A stretch of 64,000 bases of DNA from CAYJXJ01 sp964374095 (GTDB lineage Bacteria; Elusimicrobiota; Elusimicrobia; UBA1565; UBA9628): assembly GCA_964374095.1 (NCBI GenBank), contig CAYJXJ010000001.1, positions 4,579 through 68,578 on the forward strand, given 5' to 3'. The notes beneath the pieces are model-generated. The model was not told where the DNA came from, did no database searches, and saw nothing but the letters and a program-made list of their open reading frames with translations. The position numbers were made by a program, and so were the translations under genes. Below, piece by piece: positions 16,600 through 24,368 of this stretch; the stretch's first letter is position 1; each line of letters starts with the position of its first letter.

Positions 16600-17361
16600 A
16601 TGGCCGAGATCCGAGTGGAGTTACGCATCGGGCCAACAGGGGTGCGTCTGGGCTTGGTGGCCCTGCTCTTGGCCGCGCACGCCCCGGATATCAACCCCGA
16701 GTCCGTCACCCTGACCACCTACTACCCCTCGCCCTCGGGCGTCTATTTCCAGATGACCACGACCGAGAGCGCCTACCTCGCCACCACCGGCGGCAACGTG
16801 GGGGTCGGCACCACGGCTCCGGGCAGCAAGCTGCACGTCCTCGGAGGGGGCGGCATTTCCGTCACCGGCAGCACCAGCGCTTTCCGGGCCTACGGCGTCG
16901 GCGATCCCGCCGCCGCGAACACGGAATTTCTCCAGATGCACCACACCGGAACCGTCGGACAAATCGAGGTGGCTGCCGCCGGGTCGGGAGCCTGCCGGAA
17001 CTTGACCTTCACCTTGGGAGGGGCGGAGCGGATGAGGGTCATGGGGGGCGGCTCCGGCGCGGCTTGTAGCGCGCCCCCGGCGACGGTGGGATTCGTCGGG
17101 ATCGGCGTAAGCAACCCCACGGCTCAACTCCAAGTCGGGACCCTCGGCAGCGCCGGCGGGATCGTCAAACTCGGCCAGATGGCAGGCTCGTGCACGCCCA
17201 CGCAGTCGACCACCGGCGTTTCCTGCGGCGGCGGCTTTTACGCCACCTCCATGACCGGGGTCTATGCCAACCGCTGGCAGTTGGGATACCGGCCCACGAA
17301 CAGCCAAATGGCGGTAGATTTCCTGTGCTGCCTCTGCCCGGCCGGGGGCTGCAGCTTCTGA
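16600..17361 (+). CDS. Exported tail-fibre-like protein with Cys-rich C-terminal tail (twin 1)
   Basis: 253 residues. A GGAGG site precedes the ATG. Residues 15-30 form a hydrophobic export segment (GVRLGLVALLLAAHAP), then PDINPESVTLTTYYPSPSG and the VGVGTTAPGSKLHV repeat type known from S74/tail-fibre-like surface proteins. The protein ends VDFLCCLCPAGGCSF, with four cysteines in the last eleven residues and three more Cys in the preceding 100. The twin gene downstream ends in almost the same 15 residues while most of the body differs, so the tail is the conserved part. Four radical SAM genes follow. The tail is a candidate modification site (inference). Confidence 0.7.
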   Translation: MAEIRVELRIGPTGVRLGLVALLLAAHAPDINPESVTLTTYYPSPSGVYFQMTTTESAYLATTGGNVGVGTTAPGSKLHVLGGGGISVTGSTSAFRAYGVGDPAAANTEFLQMHHTGTVGQIEVAAAGSGACRNLTFTLGGAERMRVMGGGSGAACSAPPATVGFVGIGVSNPTAQLQVGTLGSAGGIVKLGQMAGSCTPTQSTTGVSCGGGFYATSMTGVYANRWQLGYRPTNSQMAVDFLCCLCPAGGCSF

Positions 17362-17368
17362 GCACGAT

Positions 17369-18094
17369 ATGAAGCGCGCCAGCCCGACGGCGATTTGGCG
17401 GCCCCTTCTCGCGGCGGCGCTCCTGGCCTTGGCCACGGAGATCAACCCCGAGTCCGTCTCCCTCACGACCTACTTTCCCGCGGCCACCGGCATGTACCAG
17501 CAGATGCTGACCACGAATAAGACGGTGATGACCGCCACCCAGGGCAACCTCGGGGTTGGGACCACGGCTCCGGGCAGCCGGGTGCACGTGGTGGCGGGCG
17601 GGGGGGTTTCCGCCACGGACGGCGGCATGTTCCGCGCCCTCGGGTTCGGGAACCCGACGGATGCTTTCACCGCCATTCAAGATTTGAGAATGGGCCATTT
17701 GGCGGGGGACGCCGCCATGGAGGTCCTGGGGACCGGCAACGGCGGCGTCTACCGGGACATGGCTTTTCGGACCGGCGGCGCGGACCGAATCAATATTTTG
17801 GGGGGGAGCGCCCGCGTGGGATACGTCGGCGTGGGGGCTCCGGCCCCGGAGGCGATGCTCCAGGTCGGGGCCATCGGCTCGGCCGGCGGAATCCTGAAGG
17901 TCGGCCAGGGCCAGGGTTCCTGCGTCGTGGTCGGCGCGACCGGCGGCGGCATCACCTGCCCCGCGGGCAATTACGCCACGAGCGCCTCCGGGCTCTACGC
18001 CAATCGCGTCCACCTCGGGTACCGTCCAACTACACAGAACCCGCCCGTCGACTTTCTCTGCTGCGCTTGTCCGGCGGGCGGGTGCTCCTTCTGA
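17369..18094 (+). CDS. Exported tail-fibre-like protein with Cys-rich C-terminal tail (twin 2)
   Basis: 241 residues, starting seven bases after twin 1. It shares the layout: short export segment (PLLAAALLALATE), INPESVSLTTYFPAATG, VGTTAPGSRVHVVAGGG, then PAPEAMLQVGAIGSAGGILK and the tail VDFLCCACPAGGCSF. Only one residue differs from twin 1 in the last 15. The preceding YANRVHLGYRPT (twin 1: YANRWQLGYRPT) is also kept. Function unknown; a surface or secreted protein whose processed or modified end is the C-terminal Cys cluster is a reasonable hypothesis given the adjoining radical SAM operon. Confidence 0.7.
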   Translation: MKRASPTAIWRPLLAAALLALATEINPESVSLTTYFPAATGMYQQMLTTNKTVMTATQGNLGVGTTAPGSRVHVVAGGGVSATDGGMFRALGFGNPTDAFTAIQDLRMGHLAGDAAMEVLGTGNGGVYRDMAFRTGGADRINILGGSARVGYVGVGAPAPEAMLQVGAIGSAGGILKVGQGQGSCVVVGATGGGITCPAGNYATSASGLYANRVHLGYRPTTQNPPVDFLCCACPAGGCSF

Positions 18095-18190
18095 CCGGTC
18101 CCGGTGGCGCCTCAATTTGGTATCTTAGGTGCCAGGTGTTCGGTTTGGTATGAGCGGACTGCCTGAGCACTAAACGAACATCCGGCGCCT

Positions 18191-19021
18191 ATGGCCCTTC
18201 ACTTGCCGATCAACGGGGTTTGCAACATCAAGTGCGTGTTCTGCTCCGCGGAGGGCCGGACCGGGACTTTCGAGCTGGCCTACCTCCTCGACCAGATCGA
18301 CCGGGACAAGACCGGCCATGTCCAGATTTCAGGGGGCGACCCCATGATCAAGGACCCGGCGGAGCTGCTCAAGATTCTGGCCCACTGCCGCCAGAAGGAC
18401 AAGATCATCGAATTCCAGACCAACGGGGTGATGGTCACCCGTTACGATCCGCGCCGCCTCGCGATGATCATCAAGCTCATCAATTTTTTCAACATCAACT
18501 TCTCCGCCCATACCCCCGAGTTGGACATGGAGGTGACCGAGACGCCGCGGGCCTTCGACTGGCGGATCAAGGGGGTCCGCCACCTGGTCGGCCTGGGCGC
18601 CGAGGTCCGGCTGACCTATATCGTGCACCAGCAGAACTACCCCCACGCCGAGGAGTTCGTGCGCTTCGCCCACCGGGAGCTTCCCGGCGTCTCCTGGATA
18701 CAGTTCAGCTACTGCAAGGGGATGGGCCGGGCCAAGGGAAACAACGGCGTCATGCCGCGCTTTCGCGACGCCGCCCCGCATCTCAACGCCGCCATGCGCG
18801 CCTGCTCTGAACTGGGCATCCGCTTCGACGTCGACCATATCCCGGTTTGTTTCGTCATGGATTACCGGGAGCACCACGCCGATTACCGCAAGATGCGGGA
18901 GAGCAAGCCCGGGGTGCACCTCTCCGAGAAGCAGCAGATCGCCGACTGCGACGGCTGCGCCATGCGCCCGGTCTGCCCCGGCCCGCGCCGCGACTACGTC
19001 GAGATCTATGGAGCCCTCTAG
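18191..19021 (+). CDS. Radical SAM protein with C-terminal auxiliary Cys motif (1)
   Basis: 276 residues; the barrel starts almost at the N-terminus. SAM-cluster cysteines are C11, C15 and C18 (CNIKCVFC). The SAM-binding segment is ISGGDP, and the strand EFQTNGVM follows. The C-terminus has CDGCAMRPVCPG...YVEIYG, a three-cysteine motif shared by the five radical SAM proteins of this operon and probably ligating an extra Fe-S cluster as in SPASM/twitch proteins. It is the first gene of an eleven-gene overlapping unit. The chemistry is unknown; peptide or protein modification is inferred from context. No clear promoter or ribosome binding site is seen in the 96 bases upstream. Confidence 0.82.
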   Translation: MALHLPINGVCNIKCVFCSAEGRTGTFELAYLLDQIDRDKTGHVQISGGDPMIKDPAELLKILAHCRQKDKIIEFQTNGVMVTRYDPRRLAMIIKLINFFNINFSAHTPELDMEVTETPRAFDWRIKGVRHLVGLGAEVRLTYIVHQQNYPHAEEFVRFAHRELPGVSWIQFSYCKGMGRAKGNNGVMPRFRDAAPHLNAAMRACSELGIRFDVDHIPVCFVMDYREHHADYRKMRESKPGVHLSEKQQIADCDGCAMRPVCPGPRRDYVEIYGAL

Positions 19022-20295
19022 TGAAAACCGTTTCTGAGCCGTCATTGGACGTGGCGCGGGTCCGGGCGGAGTTTCCCGCCCTGGACGAGACCTTCGAGGG
19101 GCGGCGGATGGTCTATTTGGACAGCGCCTGCACGGCCCTCAAGCTCAAGCGCGCCGCGGACAAGGCCCATGAGTTTTCTCTTAGGCTGGGAGGCTGCGGG
19201 GGGAAGCGCTCGACTCATCTGGCTTCCCAGGCGGCCGAAGAAGCCCTGCAGGAGGCGCGCGCGGAAGTGGCGGGCCATCTCGGCGCGGATTCCCCCAACG
19301 CGATCGCCTGGACCTCCGGCACGACCGAGGCCGTCAATTGGGTGGCCCGCGGCTTCCCGTACCCGCCGGAGCGCCGCGAGGTGGTGATTTCCGACCTTGA
19401 GCACAACTCGGTTTTCTTGCCCTTCTACGACGAGGCGCAACGGGGCGGCGTCGAACTCAAGATCTGCCCGAGCCGGGACGGCCGGGTGGACCTCGACCGT
19501 CTCGAGGCGCTCGTCACGACGCGCACCGCGCTCGTGGCGGTGACGCGAGCTTCCAACGTTTACGGCGGGGTGCAGCCGCTGGATGCGATCGTGCGCTTGG
19601 CCCATTCCAAGGGGGCGCGCGTGCTCGCGGATATGGCCCAGTACCTGCCCACGCACCGGGAGGACGTCGCGGCCCGAGACGTCGATTTCGCCGCCTTCTC
19701 GGGACACAAACTCGGCGCGCCCTTCGGCATCGGCGCGCTCTACGGCAAGGAGCGCCTCCTCAACTCTCTGGGGCCCGTGCGCGTCGGCGGCGGCACGGTG
19801 CGCGCCGTGGCGTGGGGCGGGAGCGGCCTCCCTGAAGTGAGCTTCCTCGACGCCCCGCAACGCTTGGAGGGGGGCGTGGGCAACTTCGCCGGAGCCGTGG
19901 GCCTGGCCGAGGCGATCCGCTACTCGCGGGAGCTTCCCGAGACCCTCGTGCGCGCCCACCTGGCGGGTTTGGTCCGCCGGGCGGCCGATGGGCTTTCCCG
20001 GTATTCCCAGGTGCGGGTCCTCGGCCGGCCGGAACGCCTGGCGGAAGGCTCGCTGGTTTCCTTCGTGCCCGTCCATCCGGAATTTTCGGTCGCCGACTTC
20101 AACCTCTTCCTCAATCACGAGCTCGACGGCCGCTTCATCGCCGTGCGCGCGGGCGAGCACTGCGCCCACCTCCTGCACCGGAGCCTCAAAATTGCGGCCA
20201 CGGTACGCGCCTCTTTCTTCGCCTACAACACGGCCGAGGAGGTCGATCTCTACGTCGACGCGGTGGGGGCGTATTTGAAGGAGGCCTGCCCATGA
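19021..20295 (+). CDS. Cysteine desulfurase / selenocysteine lyase-type PLP enzyme
   Basis: 424-residue class-V aminotransferase fold. PLP lysine K230 lies in AFSGHKLGAPFG, and a cysteine, C381, sits in RAGEHCAHLLHR, the position of the SufS/CsdA persulfide cysteine. Other family marks are YLDSACTALK, AWTSGTTEAVNWVARG and DLEHNSVFLPF. GTG start overlaps the preceding stop by one base. Being embedded between radical SAM genes, it may supply sulfur for their Fe-S clusters or for sulfur insertion into the substrate, or act on cysteines of the substrate. No SufE or scaffold protein is adjacent. Confidence 0.82.
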   Translation: MKTVSEPSLDVARVRAEFPALDETFEGRRMVYLDSACTALKLKRAADKAHEFSLRLGGCGGKRSTHLASQAAEEALQEARAEVAGHLGADSPNAIAWTSGTTEAVNWVARGFPYPPERREVVISDLEHNSVFLPFYDEAQRGGVELKICPSRDGRVDLDRLEALVTTRTALVAVTRASNVYGGVQPLDAIVRLAHSKGARVLADMAQYLPTHREDVAARDVDFAAFSGHKLGAPFGIGALYGKERLLNSLGPVRVGGGTVRAVAWGGSGLPEVSFLDAPQRLEGGVGNFAGAVGLAEAIRYSRELPETLVRAHLAGLVRRAADGLSRYSQVRVLGRPERLAEGSLVSFVPVHPEFSVADFNLFLNHELDGRFIAVRAGEHCAHLLHRSLKIAATVRASFFAYNTAEEVDLYVDAVGAYLKEACP

Positions 20296-21581
20296 CGTCC
20301 GCGATTGGCGGTCTTTCTCCGCTCCCGGAGGGGACCGGCGAAGACTCCCCGCGCGTCGACCGCGACGCCTTCGACGAGCCCAAGTGCTTCGACATTCTCC
20401 TCAACTACGCCTGCAACGCCAAGTGCCTCTTCTGCTCCCAGGACTTCGACTGGCGCAAGGAGCCCAATGAGCGGATGGCCTTCGAGACCGCGGTGGAGAA
20501 GATGTATATCTCCTACAAAAACGGCTACCGCCGGTTGGGATTTACCGGGGGCGAGCCCACGATCCGGCCCGAGCTTCCCAAGCTCATCGCCCTGGCCCGC
20601 AAGATGGGCTACACCTATGTCCGGATTCAAACCAACGGCGTGCGCATCGCGGATTTCGACTACGTCAAGACCCTGGCCGACGCGGGCCTGACCTTCGTCA
20701 AGTACTCCATCCACGGCCACACCGCGGAGCTTCATGACAAGCTCGTCGAGGTTCCGGGCGCCTTCGACAAATGCCTCAAGTCGATAGAGAACCTTAAGAA
20801 ACTGCGGGTCGGCATCGGCGTCAACATCGTGCTCAACGAATGGAACTACCGCCACCTCGTCGAGTTCTACGAGCTCTTCCTGCTCAAGCTCCAGCTCTCG
20901 AACTTCGTCATCATCGCCCCGCTCTATGAGGGCAATATGACCAAGAACGTCCCCCAGATGGGGGCGCGCCTGCGCGACATGGCGCCCTACATCCGCAAGG
21001 CCTACGAGGTCTTCACCAAGATCAATTTCCCCAAGCCGCCGCTGCTTCTGCACTTCACCCCCTGCGTCCTTCCGGGCTATGAACAGCAGATGCTCGGCTG
21101 GTCGGCCTTCAACACCATGGTCGTCAACCCTCGGGGAGAGATGCGCGACTTGGACCAGACCGCGCAGCTCCACACCATCAAGACCGAGGACTGCGGGCGC
21201 TGCGTCTACAACGACCGCTGCATCGGCTTCGACAAGTCCTACTCGCGCTACTTCGGGACTTCGGAGATTCAGCCCATCCTGAGCGTCCCGGAGCGCTACG
21301 ACGCCCACCTGCAGAGGGAAAGCCACGAGGGCCGCGGCGGCGTGTTGAGCGACAACGAGCAGTGCGTTCTTGAAGTCCTGGGCCGCAAGAGCCCGCTCAC
21401 GACCAGGCAATTTCTGGCCATCGCCGAGGACATCCCCCTCTGCAAGGATTGCAAGGACGAGAACGCGGTGATCAACGCCGCCGAGACCCTCATCAAGATG
21501 GGGCTCATCGAGCGGCAATTCCTCAAGGGGCGCTACGTCTGGTCGCTCAAGAAGGTCCCCGCGGAGGCCGCGGCGCGATGA
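20292..21581 (+). CDS. Radical SAM protein with C-terminal winged-helix domain (2)
   Basis: 429 residues. SAM-cluster cysteines C41, C45 and C48 (CNAKCLFC); GFTGGEPTIRP; RIQTNGVRI; SIHGHTAELHD. The auxiliary motif CGRCVYNDRCIGF..YSRYFG ends near residue 320. After it comes a 110-residue extension (LSDNEQCVLEVLGRKSPLTT, AAETLIKMGLIERQFLKG) that reads as a winged helix, carrying its own CKDCKDEN pair. Overlaps both neighbours by ATGA. The extra domain could bind DNA, RNA or a partner protein; it is absent from the other paralogues. Confidence 0.82.
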   Translation: MTSAIGGLSPLPEGTGEDSPRVDRDAFDEPKCFDILLNYACNAKCLFCSQDFDWRKEPNERMAFETAVEKMYISYKNGYRRLGFTGGEPTIRPELPKLIALARKMGYTYVRIQTNGVRIADFDYVKTLADAGLTFVKYSIHGHTAELHDKLVEVPGAFDKCLKSIENLKKLRVGIGVNIVLNEWNYRHLVEFYELFLLKLQLSNFVIIAPLYEGNMTKNVPQMGARLRDMAPYIRKAYEVFTKINFPKPPLLLHFTPCVLPGYEQQMLGWSAFNTMVVNPRGEMRDLDQTAQLHTIKTEDCGRCVYNDRCIGFDKSYSRYFGTSEIQPILSVPERYDAHLQRESHEGRGGVLSDNEQCVLEVLGRKSPLTTRQFLAIAEDIPLCKDCKDENAVINAAETLIKMGLIERQFLKGRYVWSLKKVPAEAAAR

Positions 21582-22615
21582 GCGACCCCGCGCAGGCCGG
21601 CGCTTTGGTTCCCGGGATGACGCCCGCGACCGTGGGGGCGTCGCGTCCCGGCCGGATTCAGAAGCTGGTCTTGTTCACCGGGTTTTCCTGCAACAGCCGC
21701 TGCCACTTCTGCATCGACTTGAACAAACGCGACCTTCCCGACAAGTCCACCCGCCAGATCATCTCCGAGATGGTTCAGGCCCGGGGCCAGGGGGTCGAAT
21801 ACCTCGAGCTGATCGGGGGAGAGACGACGGTCCGGGGGGATTTTCTCCCGATAGTCGCCAAGGCCAAAGGCCTCGGCTTCCGGGACATCGTGGTCGTGAC
21901 CAACGGGCGCATGCTCTCCTATCCCGAGTTCGCGCGGCGGACCGTGGCGGCCGGGGTGACCGACCTGATCTTCTCGATCCACGGGCACGACGCCAAGCTC
22001 CATGACGAGCTGACCTACGCCCCGGGGGCCTTCGACGAGCTCCTGCGCGGCATCGAGAACGTCCGCGCCCTGGGTTTCAAGCGGGTTTTCGCCAACTGCA
22101 CCGTGGTCAAGCAGAACATGCGCCGATTGCCCGACATCGGCCGGCTTTTCGCCAAGCTCGACATTCACCACGTCGAATTCATCTTCGTCGACCCCACCTA
22201 CGGCGGGGCTTACACCAATTTCAAGGGCCTCGTCCCCAAGATCGCGGATGCCGCTCCCTACATGCGCGAGGCCCTCGACGTGGGCCGCGCCTGGGGCACG
22301 CGCAACTGGTGCGTGCGCTACGTCCCGCTCTGCCATTTCACCGACTACCTCGATCAGGTCAGCGAGATCCGCGAGGTCGAGCTCTTCCGCACGAGGCATT
22401 GGGCTCCGGATTTCAAGAACGACGACGTGGGACCCTCGCGCATGGCCGCGGGGCGGGCCAAGACTTCGGCGTGCGAGGGCTGCGCGATTTACGACCGCTG
22501 CGAGGGCCTGTGGAAGGAATACATCCGCCACTACGGAGACCGGGAGCTTTCGCCCGTGGCCCAGGCGCCGCATATCCCCAGCGTTTTCGAGCTGGAGGCC
22601 GGGAACCATGCCTGA
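21578..22615 (+). CDS. Radical SAM protein with C-terminal auxiliary Cys motif (3)
   Basis: 345 residues from the ATG that overlaps the previous stop. SAM-cluster cysteines C38, C42 and C45 (CNSRCHFC); LIGGETTVRGDF replaces the more usual GGEP with GGET; SIHGHDAKLHDELTYAPGAF closely matches paralogue 2. The C-terminal motif is CEGCAIYDRCEGLWKEYIRH. Paralogues 2, 3 and the TPR fusion share the phrase SxHGxDAxLHD, so they are likely recent relatives acting on similar substrates. Function otherwise unknown. Confidence 0.82.
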   Translation: MSDPAQAGALVPGMTPATVGASRPGRIQKLVLFTGFSCNSRCHFCIDLNKRDLPDKSTRQIISEMVQARGQGVEYLELIGGETTVRGDFLPIVAKAKGLGFRDIVVVTNGRMLSYPEFARRTVAAGVTDLIFSIHGHDAKLHDELTYAPGAFDELLRGIENVRALGFKRVFANCTVVKQNMRRLPDIGRLFAKLDIHHVEFIFVDPTYGGAYTNFKGLVPKIADAAPYMREALDVGRAWGTRNWCVRYVPLCHFTDYLDQVSEIREVELFRTRHWAPDFKNDDVGPSRMAAGRAKTSACEGCAIYDRCEGLWKEYIRHYGDRELSPVAQAPHIPSVFELEAGNHA

Positions 22616-23564
22616 TTTCCCGCTCTGGCCGCAATGCAACATCGCCTGCGTGTTCTGCTCCAATCCCGTGGAGGGCTACCGGAACACCACCGAGCAGTAC
22701 TCCTTCGACAAGCTCCAGCGCAAGCTCGCCGAGTACAAGCAGGGCCTGCGGACCTTCGTGAAATTCGACGAGGTCCGCGACTACTTCAACCTGACGGGGG
22801 GCGAGCCGACCCTGCATCCGGAATTCCTGCGGGTGCTGGCCATGATCCGCACCGAGTTCCCAACGACGCTGATCCGTTTGCTCAGCAACGGCCGGATGTT
22901 CGCCTATCCTGATTTCGCCCGCCGGACCTGCGGGATCGCGGGGCACCCCTTCGAGATCGCCGTGCCCATGTTCGGGGGAGAAGCCAAGGCCCACGAGGGC
23001 ATATCGCGGACTCCCGGCAGCTTCGCCCAGACCACCGCGGGCCTGCGCCACCTTGAGCGGCACCGCCTGCCGGGGCAGCGGATCGAGATCCGCATCATCG
23101 TGACCCGCGTGCAATGCCGGGTGCTCGACGGTCTCCTGGACTTGCTGGCGCGGGAATTCTCCTGGGTGGACCGGGTCGTATTTCTCTTTGAGGAAATCGA
23201 GGGCTTCGCGGAACACTATCGGGGGGCGCTGGGGATGCCGATGTCGGAGGCCGCGGCGGCCATCGACCGGAACTGGGAGACCCTGCAGGCCTTCAAAGAA
23301 TTCAGACTTTATCACTGGGCGCTCTGCACCGTGCCGACCCGCCTCTGGCCCCATGTCTGGAACACGCTCGCCGATTTCAAGGTCACCTTCCTCGACGGTT
23401 GCCGGACCAGCTGCCGCTACCGCCGGCAATGCGTGGGGGTGCACCGGAGCTACCTCAAGCACATGGGGGCTTCCGATATCGCGCCGATCGTCGCGCCGCG
23501 CCCCGCGCGGTTCAGCGGGGACCGCTACCACCCCTTCGAGTCCCTCGATGCCGTCCCCGCGTAG
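22608..23564 (+). CDS. Radical SAM protein with C-terminal auxiliary Cys motif (4)
   Basis: 318 residues. SAM-cluster cysteines C10, C14 and C17 (CNIACVFC) follow a nine-residue N-terminus, like paralogue 1. LTGGEPTLHPEFL and IRLLSNGRMF are standard. The auxiliary motif is changed to CRTSCRYRRQCVGV..YLKHMG, with one extra residue between the first two cysteines. ATG at 22608 overlaps the preceding gene by eight bases. It is followed by the HxsD-like pair, so it may be the catalytic partner for the HxsB-like protein that has lost its own SAM cluster. Confidence 0.82.
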   Translation: MPDFPLWPQCNIACVFCSNPVEGYRNTTEQYSFDKLQRKLAEYKQGLRTFVKFDEVRDYFNLTGGEPTLHPEFLRVLAMIRTEFPTTLIRLLSNGRMFAYPDFARRTCGIAGHPFEIAVPMFGGEAKAHEGISRTPGSFAQTTAGLRHLERHRLPGQRIEIRIIVTRVQCRVLDGLLDLLAREFSWVDRVVFLFEEIEGFAEHYRGALGMPMSEAAAAIDRNWETLQAFKEFRLYHWALCTVPTRLWPHVWNTLADFKVTFLDGCRTSCRYRRQCVGVHRSYLKHMGASDIAPIVAPRPARFSGDRYHPFESLDAVPA

Positions 23565-23976
23565 AGATCGGACCGCGGTCCGGGTCGCCGTCCACCATGC
23601 CGCCCCGCTCCCCTTCCTGGGCGCGGCTTACGCTCTGACCGAGCGCGCCTACGTTCAACTCTCCCGGAAGGGCCGCTCGTGGGCAGCGGTTCTGACACCC
23701 AAATCCGGTTTCCCCGCGCTTGGCCTGGCCGATTCATTCGCCCGCGAGTACGCCAATCAGCGGCTGCGCTGGAACTTGGCTCGCGCCGGGCTCCCGGCGC
23801 GGGCCGCGGCCCTGGCTCTGGCGGGCCAGGCCCCCCGGGACGATGGAGCGGCGGGGACTCCAACGCTGGACCCCGCTGACCGCGAGCGCCTGGAATGCCT
23901 CCTGGCCGAAGGTCCGGTCGAGGATGCGCTCGCGATCCGGACTCCCTGGGATCAATTGCGGGGTTCGAAATCATGA
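23548..23976 (+). CDS. HxsD-like protein, type A
   Basis: 142 residues; overlaps the radical SAM gene by 17 bases. It carries the HxsD pattern: LGAAYALTERAYVQLSRKGR (compare LGAAYLLTDRAFAALEGDRA in the 59080 gene), a run of short strands, then FAREYANQRLRWNLARAGLP and an Ala-rich helix. HxsD is a small partner of the radical SAM maturase HxsB in the His-Xaa-Ser system; its biochemical role is not established, though a peptide-recognition role is plausible. The C-terminal 50 residues are not conserved. Confidence 0.65.
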   Translation: MPSPRRDRTAVRVAVHHAAPLPFLGAAYALTERAYVQLSRKGRSWAAVLTPKSGFPALGLADSFAREYANQRLRWNLARAGLPARAAALALAGQAPRDDGAAGTPTLDPADRERLECLLAEGPVEDALAIRTPWDQLRGSKS

Positions 23977-24368
23977 CGGCCCCGGCTCGTCGCGAGCGGC
24001 TGCTCTTGGACAAGGGGGTCTATCCCCTGGAGAGCCTGCGGGCCGCGGCCGCGGCGCTGGAGGGCAGGGCCGAGATGAGCCTCAACGAGGAGGGACGGAA
24101 CTGGCGCGTGGAGCTGCGTTCGCGGTCTCAGACGGCCGCGGGCGGGGAATTCCTCAACGAGACCCTCAGCCACCTCTACCGGCAGAAGGTGGTGCGCTTC
24201 AACCGGGACCTCTCCGGCGCCCTGCTCGCGCGTGCCCTCGACCGCGGTTTGCTGCAGGGGACTCCGGATCCGCTGGAACAGCTTGAACCCCAGGTTCGCG
24301 CCGACCGGCAGGAAGAGACCCGGCGGCTGATGGAAAGCGCCCGACGCGGGCCACCATGTCCCGACTGA
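23973..24368 (+). CDS. HxsD-like protein, type B
   Basis: 131 residues, ATGA-linked to the type A gene. Reads DKGVYPLESLRAAAAALEGR, matching the 61154 gene (SMYSLEGVRIAAAVFEGRAE), then GGEFLNETLSHLYRQKVVRF against GGEFLNELLNQEYRFVVGRF. The two HxsD types therefore occur once each in this operon and once each in the locus at 59-62 kb. The type B proteins have a shorter first strand and a longer charged C-terminus. Likely pairs with the HxsB-like protein encoded next. Confidence 0.65.
   Translation: MTAPARRERLLLDKGVYPLESLRAAAAALEGRAEMSLNEEGRNWRVELRSRSQTAAGGEFLNETLSHLYRQKVVRFNRDLSGALLARALDRGLLQGTPDPLEQLEPQVRADRQEETRRLMESARRGPPCPD

Noticed and set aside
18100..18170. Promoter for the radical SAM operon
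   Set aside because: TATCTT and TATGAG boxes are present after TTTGG but no -35 fits at 16-18 bases, so I could not support a call; the operon may be read from the promoter at 16542.
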